Assembly (NCBI GenBank): GCA_947579605.1
Contig: OX388320.1
Span: 2,418,001-2,482,000 of the forward strand
Length of the DNA: 64,000 nt
Direction: 5' to 3'
Source: Athripsodes cinereus
Lineage: Eukaryota; Arthropoda; Insecta; Trichoptera; Leptoceridae
Shown: positions 42,600-55,264 of the stretch, piece after piece
How the letters are laid out: each line of letters starts with the position of its first letter
Position numbering within the stretch: the first letter of the stretch is position 1
Translations under genes and position numbers: made by a program
Notes under the pieces: model-generated
Databases searched by the model: none
What the model saw: the letters and a program-made list of their open reading frames with translations, nothing else
What the model was told of the DNA's origin: nothing

Positions 42600-44110
42600 A
42601 TGATCCAATATTCTACACATAGGCGTACCCGTGCAGATTCTCCCCTTGCTCCCCCCCCCCCTAGGATGACAAGAAATGTTAAATTAGTTTTTGCGGATGG
42701 AAAAATGAACATTGAAATGGGAAGCTGCCTCCCTCTAGAAGTCAAGCTAAATATAAGGTGGTTCTAAATTTGTCGTAGAAAGTCAACGAGATCGTGAAAT
42801 ATCTCAAATTTCTCTACTTAAATGAAAATATGGCGTCGGAGGGAAGGGGAGATGGAAATTTTGCGTGTAAACCCAAATTATTAAATCGTAAAAATTGAAA
42901 TTAGAAAAAAAAAACACACGTCTATTATTGCCTCTTCCCGCACCTATACAAAATCCTAAGTGCGCCCATGATTCAACGTGCACTTTACATTACACGATAT
43001 ACTCAACGTAAAGTAATTACATATTGTGATTACATGTTTTATAATATTATAGAATGTACACTTCTATTTAGATTGTAATATTAATAATACATAATTGTGT
43101 CACAATTATTATATTAGAAACAAGTACTTTGTAATATATGATAATAATTCGAAATGTCCACATTATAAAATAAATGAGAGCAAAATAATTTCAATTATGT
43201 TGGTGAGAGAGTTATTTTCAGATGTGTTCTATACAAGATCATATATGTACTTGTTTTAATGTTGAAATAGTTTTGAGTAAATTTGCAATTTAATTATATA
43301 TTTTTTCTTCACTTATGGCATAGCATTCTATAAGGATGATTTGTGCCAAAAACAGTCTAAATAAATGTAAATGTTATTAAATCGTCGTCAGGGAGAAGAT
43401 AGTTATTAAAGAATTATAAAATTTGCTTTTATCGATTTTAGAAGGGACAAATGGATTATATTGGATGTTATACTCTCCAGAGTAAATCGCATAGTAGAAT
43501 AATACATTTATTTTATTTATTTCGTCCACGTTCTTTAAGCTCTTATTTTGAGCTCTTCTTATCCTTCCCATTTATGAAAAAATATCATTTATTTTTAGCT
43601 AGAAATCACTGCTCCCCATTTTAAAATAATATACTATATAATACGTAGCAGTGCTGAAAACACAAATAAAAAATTAAACAATAGGTACTTGAAGACTGTT
43701 AATAAAGATTAAGCATCGTTGAAGAAAATTTCTTAAAAGTATGTACACATCTAGAATATTATTATATATTTTCCTTCATATTCTTACAATAACACAATAT
43801 GTACCTACTACCTACTTGCAATCTGTCAGAAAACTTCGACAATAAGATCTATATTAGAATGATCTAGGTTGCCACAGCGATCTATTATTAGTATTATTAT
43901 GATCGACATTTATCACTTACAGTTAAAGGTAATAAAGTTGTCAATAAAATAAAAGTAAATTGGTAATTTCCTACCAGTTACTTTTTGATTAATTGCTCTG
44001 CATTTTCGCAGCAACGGATGCGAGATATTTATCGTATATTTTACTAAGATATTGTTCTATAAAATTGACAATTATTTAATAATTATTTATGGTTGCTTGC
44101 TTGAAAAATA
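42600..44110. other. Gene-free stretch
   Basis: A C run (CCCCCCCCCC, 42650-42661) and AT-rich sequence. A short phrase shared with the eIF3f intron lies at 43482-43530. Nothing else supported. Confidence 0.5.
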
Positions 44111-44144
44111 ATGGTGTACTAGCTTTTCTGTGATATTTTAAATA

Positions 44145-44660
44145 GAGCTGGCATGAGTATAAGCACAACTAAATCGGAAGTAATGGTTATAAGCCGAGAA
44201 GAAGTGCAGTGTGCGGTACATGTGAACGGGGCCCAACTCAAACAGATCTCGACATTCAAATACCTGGGAGTGGAGTTCTCAGCAGATGGTCGACAAACAG
44301 CGTGCATAGACAAGAGGATTGTGTCGGCAGGAAATGTGCTGAAAGCGCTTAAAAACCCGATAATACGTAAATCCGAGCTGACCCAACGGACGAAAATGGC
44401 CATATTTAAGACCGCCCTATCCTCACATATGGACACCAGATTTGGATGCTCACAGAGAACGTGAGATCAAGGTTACAGGCAGCAGAAATGCGGTTCCTCA
44501 GGGGAGTGGCTGGTGTGTCATTGAGAGACCGTATAAGGAATACGTATGTTCGTGAGGCTCTCAAGGTAGAACCGGTACTCCTGCATATAGAGAGGTCGCA
44601 GTTGCGATGGCTGGGTCACGTTCTCCGCATGCCAGAAGATGTTATATTATGTTACTTATT
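44145..44660 (+). pseudogene. LINE reverse transcriptase C-terminal fragment, frameshifted
   Basis: Two plus frames together give the thumb and C-terminal part of a non-LTR retrotransposon polymerase. The first has TKSEVMVISREE, TFKYLGVEFSADGR and RTKMAIFKTAL. The second has RLQAAEMRFLRGVAGVSLRD, RIRNTYVREALKVE and QLRWLGHVLRMPED. A frameshift near 44420 separates them, inside the usual YGxxxW-LTEN junction. The endonuclease and RT catalytic core are absent, so it is a dead 5'-truncated copy. Confidence 0.85.
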
Positions 44661-44689
44661 TTCTAAAAATAAATTAAATGAAAGTTGGT

Positions 44690-44960
44690 GTAATTCCAAG
44701 GATGAATGTAAATAAGTTAAGATGGTTTGGGCACGTGGAAAGAATGAATGGGGACAGAATGACTAAGAAAATATATTTGGCTGAGAGGAATGGTGCTCGG
44801 AGACGTGGACTCATTTAATCTTTTTATTTTAATTCAATAAATTAAAACCCAAGATTATTTAAATCAAATCCTACAGGACGGTCATGTGTTGAGCATATTG
44901 AACAGGAGAGCATGCATGAGAAATTGTATGACAGTGACGAAATAAATATTCTTTATTCCT
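44690..44960 (+). mobile_element. LINE tail (family L4)
   Basis: The plus strand reads VNKLRWFGHVERMNGDRMTK and then YLAERNGARRRG, a LINE ORF2 C-terminus different from the preceding fragment, followed after a short insertion by GAGAGCATGCATGAGAAATT. The same tail is seen at 10809-10890. Confidence 0.65.
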
Positions 44961-45359
44961 TATTCTTCTTATCATCCGTAGGGCATTTATTTGGCACTGT
45001 AAGTTTGAAATGCATCACCATCTTTTTAAAAATATTTATTTTTATATGCTTGATCGAAATATTAAGTACAAAATCCTTTTAACAGCCAAAATTCCCTCTA
45101 AAGCACTGGTTAGATACAGACGTCTTTCATTTAGATCGAAGACTTCCCATCTACTATTCTGTATGCCTTTTTTGGAAGTCATTGACAAGGAGTAGGTATT
45201 TAGTTTACAACTTCTCATAATCTCTGTCTATATGGTATTAAATTCATTTTATAGATGAGGTGGTCATTAGAGAATGTCTTATACAGCTGTAAGTATATGT
45301 AATAGTTTCGTGAAGTTGTCGGTAAATAAATAATAAATAAATAACCATTTTATGTGATT

Positions 45360-45540
45360 TCGAGTGTCCTGTAAAAAACATTACCATTCAGAAATTTTAC
45401 ATTTTAAATTCAGCGATGAGGTTTGCCAACCATCCTGTTTTTTTTTTGTTGGCACGGAGAGTACAGCTTGCATGTTAACTGCATGTGTCTGATCTGCTGG
45501 CTACCCTATTTATGCGATATTGCCCTTATGGGAAATTAAT
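45360..45540 (-). repeat. Repeat family A, long minus-strand copy
   Basis: CGAGTGTCCTGTAAAAAACA, TTCAGCGATGAGGTTTGCCA, TTGGCACGGAGAG, GCTTGCATGTTAACTGCATG and CTGCTGGCTACCC follow one another in the order expected for the complement of family A. It covers most of the consensus. Confidence 0.75.
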
Positions 45541-45549
45541 AGTAGTGTC

Positions 45550-48510
45550 TATGTACAAATGCCTAAGTACTTGAATCTAGGTAAGTATATACAACTTATT
45601 ATTTACGACAAGTGTCTGTAAAACCTGCACTGTGAACAAATACACTATTAACTAAAATTCCCACTAATACCCTTAAGGAAATAAGACTATATACATTTTC
45701 TTAGGTACAGTCAACAAAAAATCAAATAATGATCTCATTTTATGGAATAAGGCTAACTTTGTACTTGGTTTGGTAATAAAGCCCAAGGGCCGGCGATCGC
45801 TGTCCAAGTCACAGCTGATATCGTAGAAGTAAGCACCTACATTTAGTATTATTATACGTGTTGGCAAAACAATACCAATATGAAGGTTTAATATATTATT
45901 ATGTAGGTGTATGCACTCACTTACCTAACTAGGTACTTGTGGTGTATTTAGAATTGTATGCAGGTATGTACAGAGTATGTTATACGACAAAACATGTAGA
46001 TCTTTCTGTAATAGGTATATTGTAACTGACCTATATTATATGATAAAATAAAGTATTTAAACGCATTTGATAATAGTAATGTATCAAAATAAATAAGTAC
46101 AAGAGTACTCCGCTTCTACTGAAAACAATTTTATTTATTTATTCTTTATGAATCAAACAGTTGAAACAATAAATCTTAACAACTAATAATTATAATAATG
46201 CGAAAACCAATTAAGATCCCTTTCAACCAACTAATGAACTCTTTATAAATAATGTAGGTCTTTATAAATAAAAAGATACAGGAAGAATTAAAAAAGCTTA
46301 AACACATATAAAAATGTAAAAAAATGTAATGTTGTTAGAATTATGATATTTTAAAATAATTTATTTACTCGTAATGATCAGATATTTTTTTTCAGTACCT
46401 ACTATATTAATTTCACAGCAGCCGAGGAGGCGTTATATGGTGTAAATGGTGAATTTGTACCACAATAGATACACACACAATGGCCTCGTTTTGCAGGAGT
46501 TTCCAGCTCATCGTCGACTTCCAAATTCTCTTCCTTCCTTTTCTTCCACATTTTATAATCGAAGCCTTTATAAATATATTCATAAAATGATAAATTGTAC
46601 ATCTTCTTCCCATGTCCTGATTGGGTTGGGATGCCAATTGTGGCTAGAAACTTTCTCTATCCATGGCTGCTTCTTGGATCTCCGTCCACACGTATTAAAC
46701 TTGATTAAACAGCCAATAAATTATAATTGATTTCGCTTATCACATCACTCTTGTGGGGTAAATTGTGTGGGTTTCCAAGCAGTCATCTCCAACGCTCTAG
46801 CGTGATGACAAATTATATAGGCAGGTAGATATGTTGTTTTTAAAGAAAGTTGTTTGGAATATCAGAAACCTTGTGGTTAAAAAAAAACAGCTTTTTTTTG
46901 TTAATCATTCAGTTTTCTTTCTAAAATGATGCTAAACAAACACCAATTGTATTTTTCTCAAACACCATACAAGTTGACTTAGAAACTATTTAATATTGAT
47001 TCAATGTATTCAAGTACTGTGTGGAAACTTATGTATGTCCTGAAGCTATCCATATTCATACAATGTATTTACTTATTTTACTTGTAAAATATTTTGCATT
47101 TTCTGACAGTCGGCGTGGCGTATTGAGAAAAAAATATAACGCTTAACTCAACATTGTTATAAGTTAAATACGAATAGACATACAAGTGTTTCTAAAACTC
47201 TTCGATTTGACCATTTTGAAAATTGACGACGAGGAAGATTGAGATTTAGAGCGCAAGGGAAATTGTAGAATTCTTGGAATTTGAGACCTAAAAGAATGTC
47301 CTCACATTCACTTTTTCATTGTAAATAATTAACATCTCCCTCTCAGCGGGCAGTGGTAAAATTATCAAATGTAGACCAATCCACGACGATCAAAAGGTTA
47401 ATTTTATTTATTTGACTTTTAAATCCCAAATTTTTCAAATTCCTGTTTAAAAAATGAATAGATTAAATTTTCAATATGACGGAGAGGGAGGGAGGGGCAA
47501 AAGTTTGAAAAGCAGCAGAAATACAAAATTTTAAAATACCTACCTTTAGGTACCATATCAACTCAGGGGCTAAAGTTACACTGAGAAAAATACTAACGAA
47601 ATTTCACAACGAATCATTGGTACGTACTATCAGATTAGGACCAGAGATAGTACAAACGATTCATTAGTACGAATAATATTAACTTTTCGCAAACAAAACG
47701 TTGGTAAATTTATATTCTTCCATATTTAGTCTTCTTTTATCTTCGGAACATTAAGGATTGTGTCTTTTTTATGTTTATTTCGTAAAATTCCGTATAAATT
47801 GTAAATAAAATAATAATTTGAAAACTTATATTTCAGTTACCTAGGTCACGACATACTATGTACCTAATGCTATGAGATAGCATAAAATTTCAAATACAAT
47901 AAAAACAAAACACATGAAAGTTTAAAGACAAAATTTATGTTAATTTTTAAAGTCTTTGAATTTCGGAAAGCTACTTACAATAAAAACACTTACCATGAAA
48001 GCTTAAATGAGCACTACGATTTTCGTAACAATCATGAATTCGTTTCTTTTCAGTTGATTTTTTAACGCCAATTTTACATTCCAAAGCTCTAACGAAAATA
48101 TTCAAAAGTCTTAGATAAACCTGTAAATTCGTGTATATATACAATATTGAAATACAGAATGTTTAATACTATTTATTATTGGCGATGTAAAGTAAAAATT
48201 GTATTATCATAAAAGCTGTTGTATCTTTAAAATAAAATAAAATATAAATTATTCTTGACAGTTGGGAAATCTGTATTATAATATTGGTCGTAGTGATGGA
48301 AGTGACAGTGTGGTAAGAAATCAATATCCAATACTTAAGAGTTATTATAGGTGGTATTATTAGTTATTCTTGTATTGAGACGGCGGGCAGCCATATAACC
48401 ATAATACACTAAACTAATACATAATGCATTAAATTACTACTATTATTATTATCATCTGTACGATGATACATAACATAGATGGTGTTATACAATAATGTTT
48501 CAAACAACAC
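45550..48510. other. Gene-free stretch
   Basis: No recognised gene. A minus-strand open frame at 46602-46402 has a CVCIYC motif but no family I know. A short hairpin with arms GTACTATC/GATAGTAC lies near 47627-47656. The rest is AT-rich. Confidence 0.5.
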
Positions 48511-48515
48511 CAACT

Positions 48516-49122
48516 GAATCGGTCATTTGAGAAACAACATAAGTCAGTCAATACAAACTTTTCAGAAATCACAAAAAACTGTTTGTTATAAAATTTTCAA
48601 TGAAATGTTGTTGTAAAATTTTCAATGTAAAATTTTCAATTTCAGTGAAATATCTTACTCAAATCAAAATGTTACTTACAGTGTATTCTTTTATTTTAAA
48701 CCTTTATTTTATGTCAAAATATTTTATTTGTATATTAATTTGTTAATTTAAAACCTTTGACTTATGTTGTTTCTCAAATGAACACCATTTCAGGGAATAA
48801 AAATCAACATTTTCATCCCAAATTATTTATTAAACAACCAAAAATCACTATTTTTCATTATTTTCACTCACGTTAGTGGTTGGCGTTAAGTGTCAGCTGT
48901 GAATCGACACGAAAAAAATTAGTGTAGTTATAACACAAGTCTCGTGACTTGTGTTGTTTTTCTATTGACTGGCCAAGTTAATCAGCTCAATTTGTATCAA
49001 ATAGGTAAAAATTACATGGTTTCTAAATGAAATAACGTGGGTATCTAGAAAAAGAACCCAAATAAAAAAAAAAAAAATTTCGTCAAAAATATGACTTATG
49101 TTGTTTCTCAAATGACTGATTC
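48516..49122. mobile_element. MITE with 31-bp terminal inverted repeats
   Basis: The left end GAATCGGTCATTTGAGAAAC (continuing AACATAAGTCA) is the inverse of the right end TGACTTATGTTGTTTCTCAA (continuing ATGACTGATTC), with one mismatch. AACT flanks both sides (48512-48515 and 49123-49126), a possible 4-bp duplication. A third copy of the TIR core lies inside at about 48758-48780. It is 607 bp with no coding capacity; the superfamily is uncertain. Confidence 0.8.
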
Positions 49123-49454
49123 AACTTAAACTTGCTTAATATATAATATTTTTTATGGTTTGTATTGAGTTAATATTGACAGTTTTATGGGTGGTGAGTG
49201 ACTCACGGTTAGAATTGCAACAGTAGGACCTGTAGGTAATTAGTTAAATATTAAAAATACTCAGTTAAACAATATTTTGGTATTTTTTTTTGCCAAAAAG
49301 GAAAACAAAACAACAAATTAAAAATTACAATGCATTTTTTTCGATTTCACCGTTGTAGGTACATTTTTTGAAGAAAAAAAACATGCTTTGCGACAATAAA
49401 TACATTTATTGAAGAAAAAAAACATACTTTGCGACAGTAAAAATATCACCAGAT

Positions 49455-49605
49455 TTTATTTATTTATTTATTTTTATTCTTCACTGTTCATTGTTTACAA
49501 TAATACAAATTAACATAGAAAATATCATTTATACAATTCAATGTACAGAGGGCGAGTTTATCGCTAAAATTATCGCTAAAAGTCTTCCAACTAACCCGAG
49601 AAACT
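49455..49605. repeat. Repeat family C, copy 2
   Basis: A TTTATT tract, CTTCACTGTTCATTGTTTAC, GTACAGAGGGCGAGTTTATC and CTTCCAACTAACCCG, as in 11215-11352. It contains a short internal duplication of ATCGCTAAAA. Confidence 0.65.
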
Positions 49606-50059
49606 AGAACGAATTAAACTTTATATTTCAATATTATGACAGAAAATAATAAACGTTTATAGTTTATTTGTATATTTTACATGTCTTTTATCTGTTGTGT
49701 ATCATATTAAATTAAATAAATAAATTGAAATCCTCGAAATTTGACATAAACTTTTGAAAAGTTTTCTACTAGATATTAAAGCATTTATACACTTAAAACC
49801 TTACCTTAAGCAAGTGTGAAAAATCCTCTAAAATTATATTTAAAAATTTTCGGTTACCTCAGTTTGAGACCTGTGTGACTTAACATATTGTTGCATAACA
49901 CCGCATCCATACAGACCTGCGTAATAATCTATTATTTTATAATGCCCATATGTCTGCAAATCGAATCCATAATAAGATGATAACTTGCAAACACTAATTT
50001 ATTGTTACGATTTACTCTTTTTGTTCAATGAACAGTATGATGATGATTTTGGATGATTT

Positions 50060-50270
50060 TCTTTTGACGCCGTTTAACAGTCCCTAGACCGTCTCAAGAG
50101 CGCCAGTGCAGAGTTCAGTTTTTAATTTGCTTCTGAAGCTGGTGACAGTCTGACTATCTCTCAATGGCACCGGAAGGCGATTCAACATAACCAGTCCAAC
50201 AACACCAAAGGCCCTCTTATAGAAGTTAAACTTACCGGCTCTATTGGGAATTAAAACACATTGCACTAAT
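50060..50270 (-). pseudogene. LINE ORF2 C-terminal remnant
   Basis: The minus strand reads VLIPNRAGKFNFYKRAFGVV, GLVMLNRLPVPLRDSQTVTS and FRSKLKTELC, the end of a LINE polymerase (NxLPxxLR...FKxKLK pattern). A more decayed relative is at about 19510-19690. The upstream part is cut by the MITE at about 50272. Confidence 0.7.
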
Positions 50271-50271
50271 G

Positions 50272-50805
50272 GGGTGTTCACAATTGGCGAATATCGCCAG
50301 GCGAAATTCAAAATATAACGCCAGGCGAAAAAACGAAATTCGCCGTACGCCCATTGATCGTCACACCTGTTCACACAGTCCACCGATTTAGAAACGATCT
50401 GTCAGATGCGCTTTAATTTTGACACTGTTTTCAAAATGGCGTCGAGATGGAGATCGCGAAGTGTTTATTTTTAGTCGAAAATGTTATAGTAGATATTATA
50501 AGGCGCCTTTTAATTAAGGAAACAAACGCCACAAACCAACAACAAAGATAACAGCTGTCACGAAGCGGGAAACATTATAAAATTTATAGGTTATAAAGTT
50601 TTTGCCATAGATACGAACGCCGCGCACATCTGCGCATGCGCGAATCGTTCAATCGGCCGAAAATGTTGGAAGGTGGTCAACTCGAGACGATATCGTTTCT
50701 ACTGGTTTTTATCGTTTCAGACTAGCTGTCATTTTGTTCACACGGTTCAAATGGCTGGCGATATTTTGGTGCCTGGCGATATTCGCCAAAGTGAGAATAC
50801 CACAT
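50272..50805. mobile_element. MITE with GGCGAATATCGCCAGG termini
   Basis: The left end GGGGTGTTCACAATTGGCGA (continuing ATATCGCCAGGCG) and the right end (CCTGGCGATATTCGCC, AAAGTGAGAATACC) are inverted repeats with a few mismatches outside the core. GGCGAA/TTCGCC words repeat just inside. A clean target duplication is not visible; TAA-like bases flank both ends, which could fit PIF/Harbinger. It has inserted into the end of a LINE remnant. Confidence 0.7.
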
Positions 50806-50824
50806 AAGACTAATGTCAGACGAT

Positions 50825-50880
50825 AATCTTCGCCATTCCTCCTTATTTTCTATTAGTCTCTTTAATTCTACGTGTACTTA
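50825..50880 (-). mobile_element. LINE family L1 fragment
   Basis: CGCCATTCCTCCTTATTTTC then TATTAGTCTCTTTAATTCTA, a short piece of the tail seen at 5990-6060. Confidence 0.5.
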
Positions 50881-51324
50881 TGTACAAGGAAGTTCACATA
50901 CGTACTATGTGTATCATATACAACATACCTACCTAGTTAATACCTATTCAAATAGGTTGACTATGGATGAGTGTGATCAATTGGAATGATTAATGTGGAG
51001 TAGTTCAAAATATGTTAATTAGTCTAGTTATTCCCCTGATACCAGTAATCTTTATTACTGCTTGGGGATAGAAGATAAAAAGTATTGCTTTTGTTAAATT
51101 TAAGATAATTACATGTAATAGTTATAGTTAGTTTTATAATATTATTTATTTAATAAATTGAAATTGAAAAAAATTGAAATTGAATGTTTGACATCTAGGA
51201 TCAACATTCACGTGCATTTTTAAAATAACTTAATATCAATGTAAAAAATGGCGTCAGAAAAATAAAATAAAAATAAAACGATTAATTCAAAAATAAAAAC
51301 CAAGTAAATAAATGAGTCTTCAGG

Positions 51325-51361
51325 TCTCTCTCTCTCTCTCTCTCTCTCTCCTCTCTCTCTG
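51325..51361. repeat. CT microsatellite
   Basis: A run of CT dinucleotides with one interruption. A family A fragment (GACATTCAGGATGATTGGCG, then TACCTCATCTCTGAAT) follows at 51370-51415. Confidence 0.85.
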
Positions 51362-52084
51362 ACTTAAAAATAAGACATTCAGGATGATTGGCGTACCTCA
51401 TCTCTGAATGGGACGTGAAAAGAATAACATAATTACGCACCTATAGGTATAAATAGTTATACGAGTTCCATTGCAAAAGTCATTTTTAACTTACATGTTT
51501 AAAAATGAAATGATTTTATTCGTAGAATTTTCAACAATAATTATCTGCGAAAAAATTCATTTTGGAATGCAGTCATACAAAAGCGAGAAGAATTAGGACA
51601 TCCAACCTTATTTGTATTTTTTTAAACACCATAGAAGTCCAGTGTTTTGCCAAGTATTTTCCAGAAGAATTCTTAATATTATTCTTTAAACAAGATAATA
51701 TATAAATTATTAAGTTTATTTGTTCGTTTAATCCAAAAATGTTAACCAATCATTAATAGGTATATAATTAATCGACCAACTACACCTTTCCCATCTAGGC
51801 AAATCACTTACTTTGGGGGTAACATTAACAAGGCTATATTTATCAAATTTAATCCCTCGATTTATTCGGCATAATCTACATTAAAACTGAATTTATAAAG
51901 AATGTTTACAAGAGTTGATCGATAGTCTGTTCTGATAGTATATGTTCATAAGTTTGATAAATTGAAAAATTTGCTATCCTTTACGAAAATTTATTTTGAG
52001 GACGATACTAAATTTATAATAAACCCAAATCGCCTCTGAAAATTTTTACGTTAAGAAATATTTTAGCAAAGAAATTCAATCTAC

Positions 52085-52195
52085 CTACTTATTTATTTAT
52101 TCTTTATTTACTGTACATTGATTCAAATTAAAAACAAACAATAAAGAGCAAGCGAGTTTATCGCAAAGGCTCGATCTCTTCCAACTAGCCTAAAA
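52085..52195. repeat. Repeat family C, copy 3
   Basis: TTATTTATTCTTTATTTACT then TGTACATTGATTCAAATTAA, CGAGTTTATCGCAAAGG and TCTTCCAACTAGCC. Confidence 0.65.
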
Positions 52196-52669
52196 TTATC
52201 GCTTAGAAATCTGAGTCTCTTTCATTTGGCTACCAACCATCTAAAAAAATTCATTATAGAAAGAAATATTTGTGCGATTTCAACTTTTGAAAATTAATTA
52301 TTTTCGTAGTACCTATTTTAGATAAATCCAAAGCCAGATATTTGAGATTAAATTTTTATTTATATATCAGCAAATATGTAATGCAAATTATTTAGTTTAC
52401 TCTATATTTTTATTATTTTTTATACACAGAATAACGAATTATTGTACAAACTGACCGAGTGGCTATGAATGTAACTAATTTATTATTATATAGTGTATAT
52501 GCTGACAGAACAAAATAGTGTTTATGTAGAAAAACATTTACACTATTTATTTATGGCATGTAAGACGCTAAACTTGTCAAGATAAAACTTTATGTAGTTA
52601 TGTATAAGAATTTGTATTGGCATTTCGATTTTATAACCATGTATATACAATGTAACGTTGTGCAAAATC

Positions 52670-52930
52670 TAATCGGAAGAGGTAAGAAAAACGTTGCAAC
52701 TAATCGAAAGACGTCTCAACGCTTACAAATTGACTTCAGATTTGGGAAGCCTTTTTCACTTCTTCCAATTCGATTTCGCACAATTTAAAGATGGTTCTCA
52801 TAGCGAAACCTCTGATTGGCTTTTGTCATCTTATCGTTGCACCCAAATCTAGTTTAAGGAACAAAAAATAAAAATATTCTCTATACCCTCACGCTATCTT
52901 CCAAATAGGGTAGACAGAGAGAACGGAACA
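52670..52930. repeat. Repeat family D copy and an adjacent repeat
   Basis: AACGCTTACAAATTGACTTC, TTTGGGAAGCCTTTTTCACT, TCTGATTGGCTTTTGTCATC and CGTTGCACCCAAATC follow the order of 55290-55440. It is followed by CTATACCCTCACGCTATCTT CCAAATAGGGTAG, which recurs at 63822-63858. Confidence 0.55.
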
Positions 52931-53105
52931 CCATTTAAAAAATGATGATAACCTTCCCCATTAGCGGTAAAAAATAATTATTTACGAATTATCTAAGATT
53001 ATGCTGAATTGTTAATTTAATGTGTAGCCATAATTATTTTAATTTTGAATTTGCACAATATTAATGCAGAAATATTCAATCTATTTTTAACAGATATATT
53101 TAATT

Positions 53106-53345
53106 TACCTATACTATACCATTATGTCATATCCCACAAATGGGGTAGCCAGCATACCGGCTGCATGAAATAAACATACAAGCTCTCCTCTACGTGCCAA
53201 CAAAAAAGTTTAGATATTCAAGATGGGTATCAAATTTCATCGCTGAAACTAAGATGTGAAATGTCTATTAACACCTGCCTTTTACTGGACATTTGAAAAC
53301 TTACCAAACTTACCGAAAAGAGTGGAAGACCAATTCTTTGCCGGG
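53106..53345 (+). repeat. Repeat family A, longest copy
   Basis: ACTATACCATTATGTCATAT, CCCACAAATGGGGTAGCCAG, CTCCTCTACGTGCCAAC, ATTCAAGATGGGTATCAAAT, CACCTGCCTTTTACTGGACA and GAAAACTTACC up to AAAAGAGTGG. It extends the consensus on its right side. Confidence 0.75.
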
Positions 53346-53624
53346 TGCTTCACGGCTAACATGACATTTAATATCTTGAATTCTTTACTGATAAGACTAA
53401 CTAACCTGAATGCTGTTACCTCTTGGACACGGAGAGGGTAATCTGTATGAACTAGGTCACCATGATTTTCAATACGTAAACATTCAACTATTTCCTTTAC
53501 TGTGCACACGTCTAAGGTGCTCAAAACTACCGATGTAATAAATAATGAATATTGATAATACTCAAAAGTTTACTTATAGGTAGATTGATAGTATACTCTT
53601 ACTTACTGAACCTCTGTTCATTGC

Positions 53625-54189
53625 TAGTGTTGTGAAATTCTCAAGAAATTATTTTTCGAGAAATTTCTCGGTAAATTTCTCAAAGTGGAGAATTTTGGAG
53701 AATTATGGTGTTTTTTGAGGCAATTTGAGGCAATTTTTAAAAGGAATAAACATAACATAGGAAAATTGATTTTATTGATGTTTTTCAATTTTACGTAAGG
53801 TTCATTGTTCAATATTAGTTACTAGTTTTTGTAACCCGGCATCGCTTGGGTTTAAATAAACAGATAGCAGATCAAATACATGAGTTATTGAAAAAAATGG
53901 AGTAAGCGTTTACGTAAATAAAAGAAGTGAAAACCTCTTCCCAATGAAAAAACTTGAAGTTTGACACCTCACATGCCCATATTTGATTAACAAAAAATCG
54001 TAGGTACCTACATAGAAAAAAGTGCTAATAACCTTTAACTGAAGAAAAATCTTGAAATTTGACACCCCACATGCCCATATTTAAGTTGAAAAAATTATAG
54101 GTAGGCACCTACATGGAAATAAAAAATATAAAAATATACTCTTCCATCTGAGAAAATTCTTTGGAGAATTTTCTCTACTCACATCACTA
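53625..54189. mobile_element. hAT-like MITE, GAGAAATTTCTC family, copy 2
   Basis: The left end is TAGTGTTGTGAAATTCTCAA and the right end GAGAATTTTCTCTACTCACA TCACTA. Flanking 8-bp sequences TTCATTGC (53617-53624) and TACATTGC (54190-54197) differ at one base, fitting a hAT target duplication. GAGAAATTTCTC-type words cluster at both ends, and a roughly 100-bp block with CACATGCCCATATTT is present twice (about 53945 and 54050). It is inverted relative to the copy at 1467-2518 and is the cleaner, shorter form. Confidence 0.88.
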
Positions 54190-54587
54190 TACATTGCATC
54201 TTAAGCTCCATTGTAATGTTAGATAGACGGACATTGGTTTGGTTTAGAAGGACCATAATATAATTATGTCTGTATGGTTTAGGAATGATACCTTTTGTAT
54301 ATTGAAGTGTTCCGCAACGGATTTTGATAAGGTTGGCAGAGGTCTTACACCATTGGCGATGGATCTATAACATTGTTTTTATAGTAAGTTTCCTATTCTT
54401 TTCTTTGTAAAATATGAAAAAAATGTACCTTTACTCAGTCCTGATGATGCCAATTCGTTGGTGAAAGTAAAATTTGGTGGTATATCGCAAACATGTTTGT
54501 GAAACAAAAAACAGTGTCAATTTAAAAAAAAATATATATTAAAAAATCATATATAAAAATTAAAAATCATATATAATATATTTAACG

Positions 54588-54725
54588 TCTTTAATTCAAT
54601 GATGAGGTATGCCATCAGTCTTGAATTCTCCTTTTATGGCATTTTGCGGCATGGAAAGGATGACATTTATGTTTGTTGATGCATTGAAAACCCCACTTGT
54701 GGAAGAAGCCGTGGTGATGTCAATA
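54588..54725 (-). repeat. Repeat family A, diverged minus-strand copy
   Basis: ATTCAATGATGAGGTATGCC, CATTTTGCGGCATGGAAAGG and CCCCACTTGTGGAAGAAGCC are diverged versions of the complement of family A. Confidence 0.5.
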
Positions 54726-55004
54726 GTCTCGGCATAGGGAGAAATGTGCTTTAAACAATATTTATTATTTACATATCTGCATAACTAAATGTATTTGAGA
54801 ATACACAAATGACAAAAGAATTTGAAAAAAGCTCATGAAATTAATTAAAGTTTTATTAGATAATTATTCGACACTAAAAATTCAATATGAAAAGAAATTA
54901 ACGTAAATTGAACATTGTATTTTTATATTTACTAAACAGTATGTAATACATATTTATAATATTTTGTTTTGACAATAAATGTCGTTAAATATGTATGAAT
55001 CCAT

Positions 55005-55050
55005 GCCATCACGGCAATTCCTACAAGTGGGGTAGCCAGCGGGCTATGAT
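55005..55050 (+). repeat. Repeat family A fragment
   Basis: CATGCCATCACGGCAATTCC TACAAGTGGGGTAGCCAGCG, the core of family A. Confidence 0.6.
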
Positions 55051-55264
55051 GACAGTGACAATGGGAATGGTGTAATTTTTGTTTTTCGTTCCCAATACAA
55101 CATAATAAAACACAATACAACACTATACAGCATAATTCTAATAATAAATAATAATATAAATCACCAATTTATTTGATCAAAGTACCTATCCCAGAATTGT
55201 ACCTGTCCCAGAATCGTGCTCTGGGACAGGCTACACGTTGATGCACGTTGTCTATGAACAACAA

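Noticed and set aside
44153..44715. Functional LINE polymerase or host gene
   Set aside because: Only the C-terminal part is present, it is frameshifted, and it is followed by other repeat debris.
46402..46637. Minus-strand frame with CVCIYC motif as a zinc-finger gene
   Set aside because: One C-x2-C only, no partner ligands, no splice context and no family I recognise.
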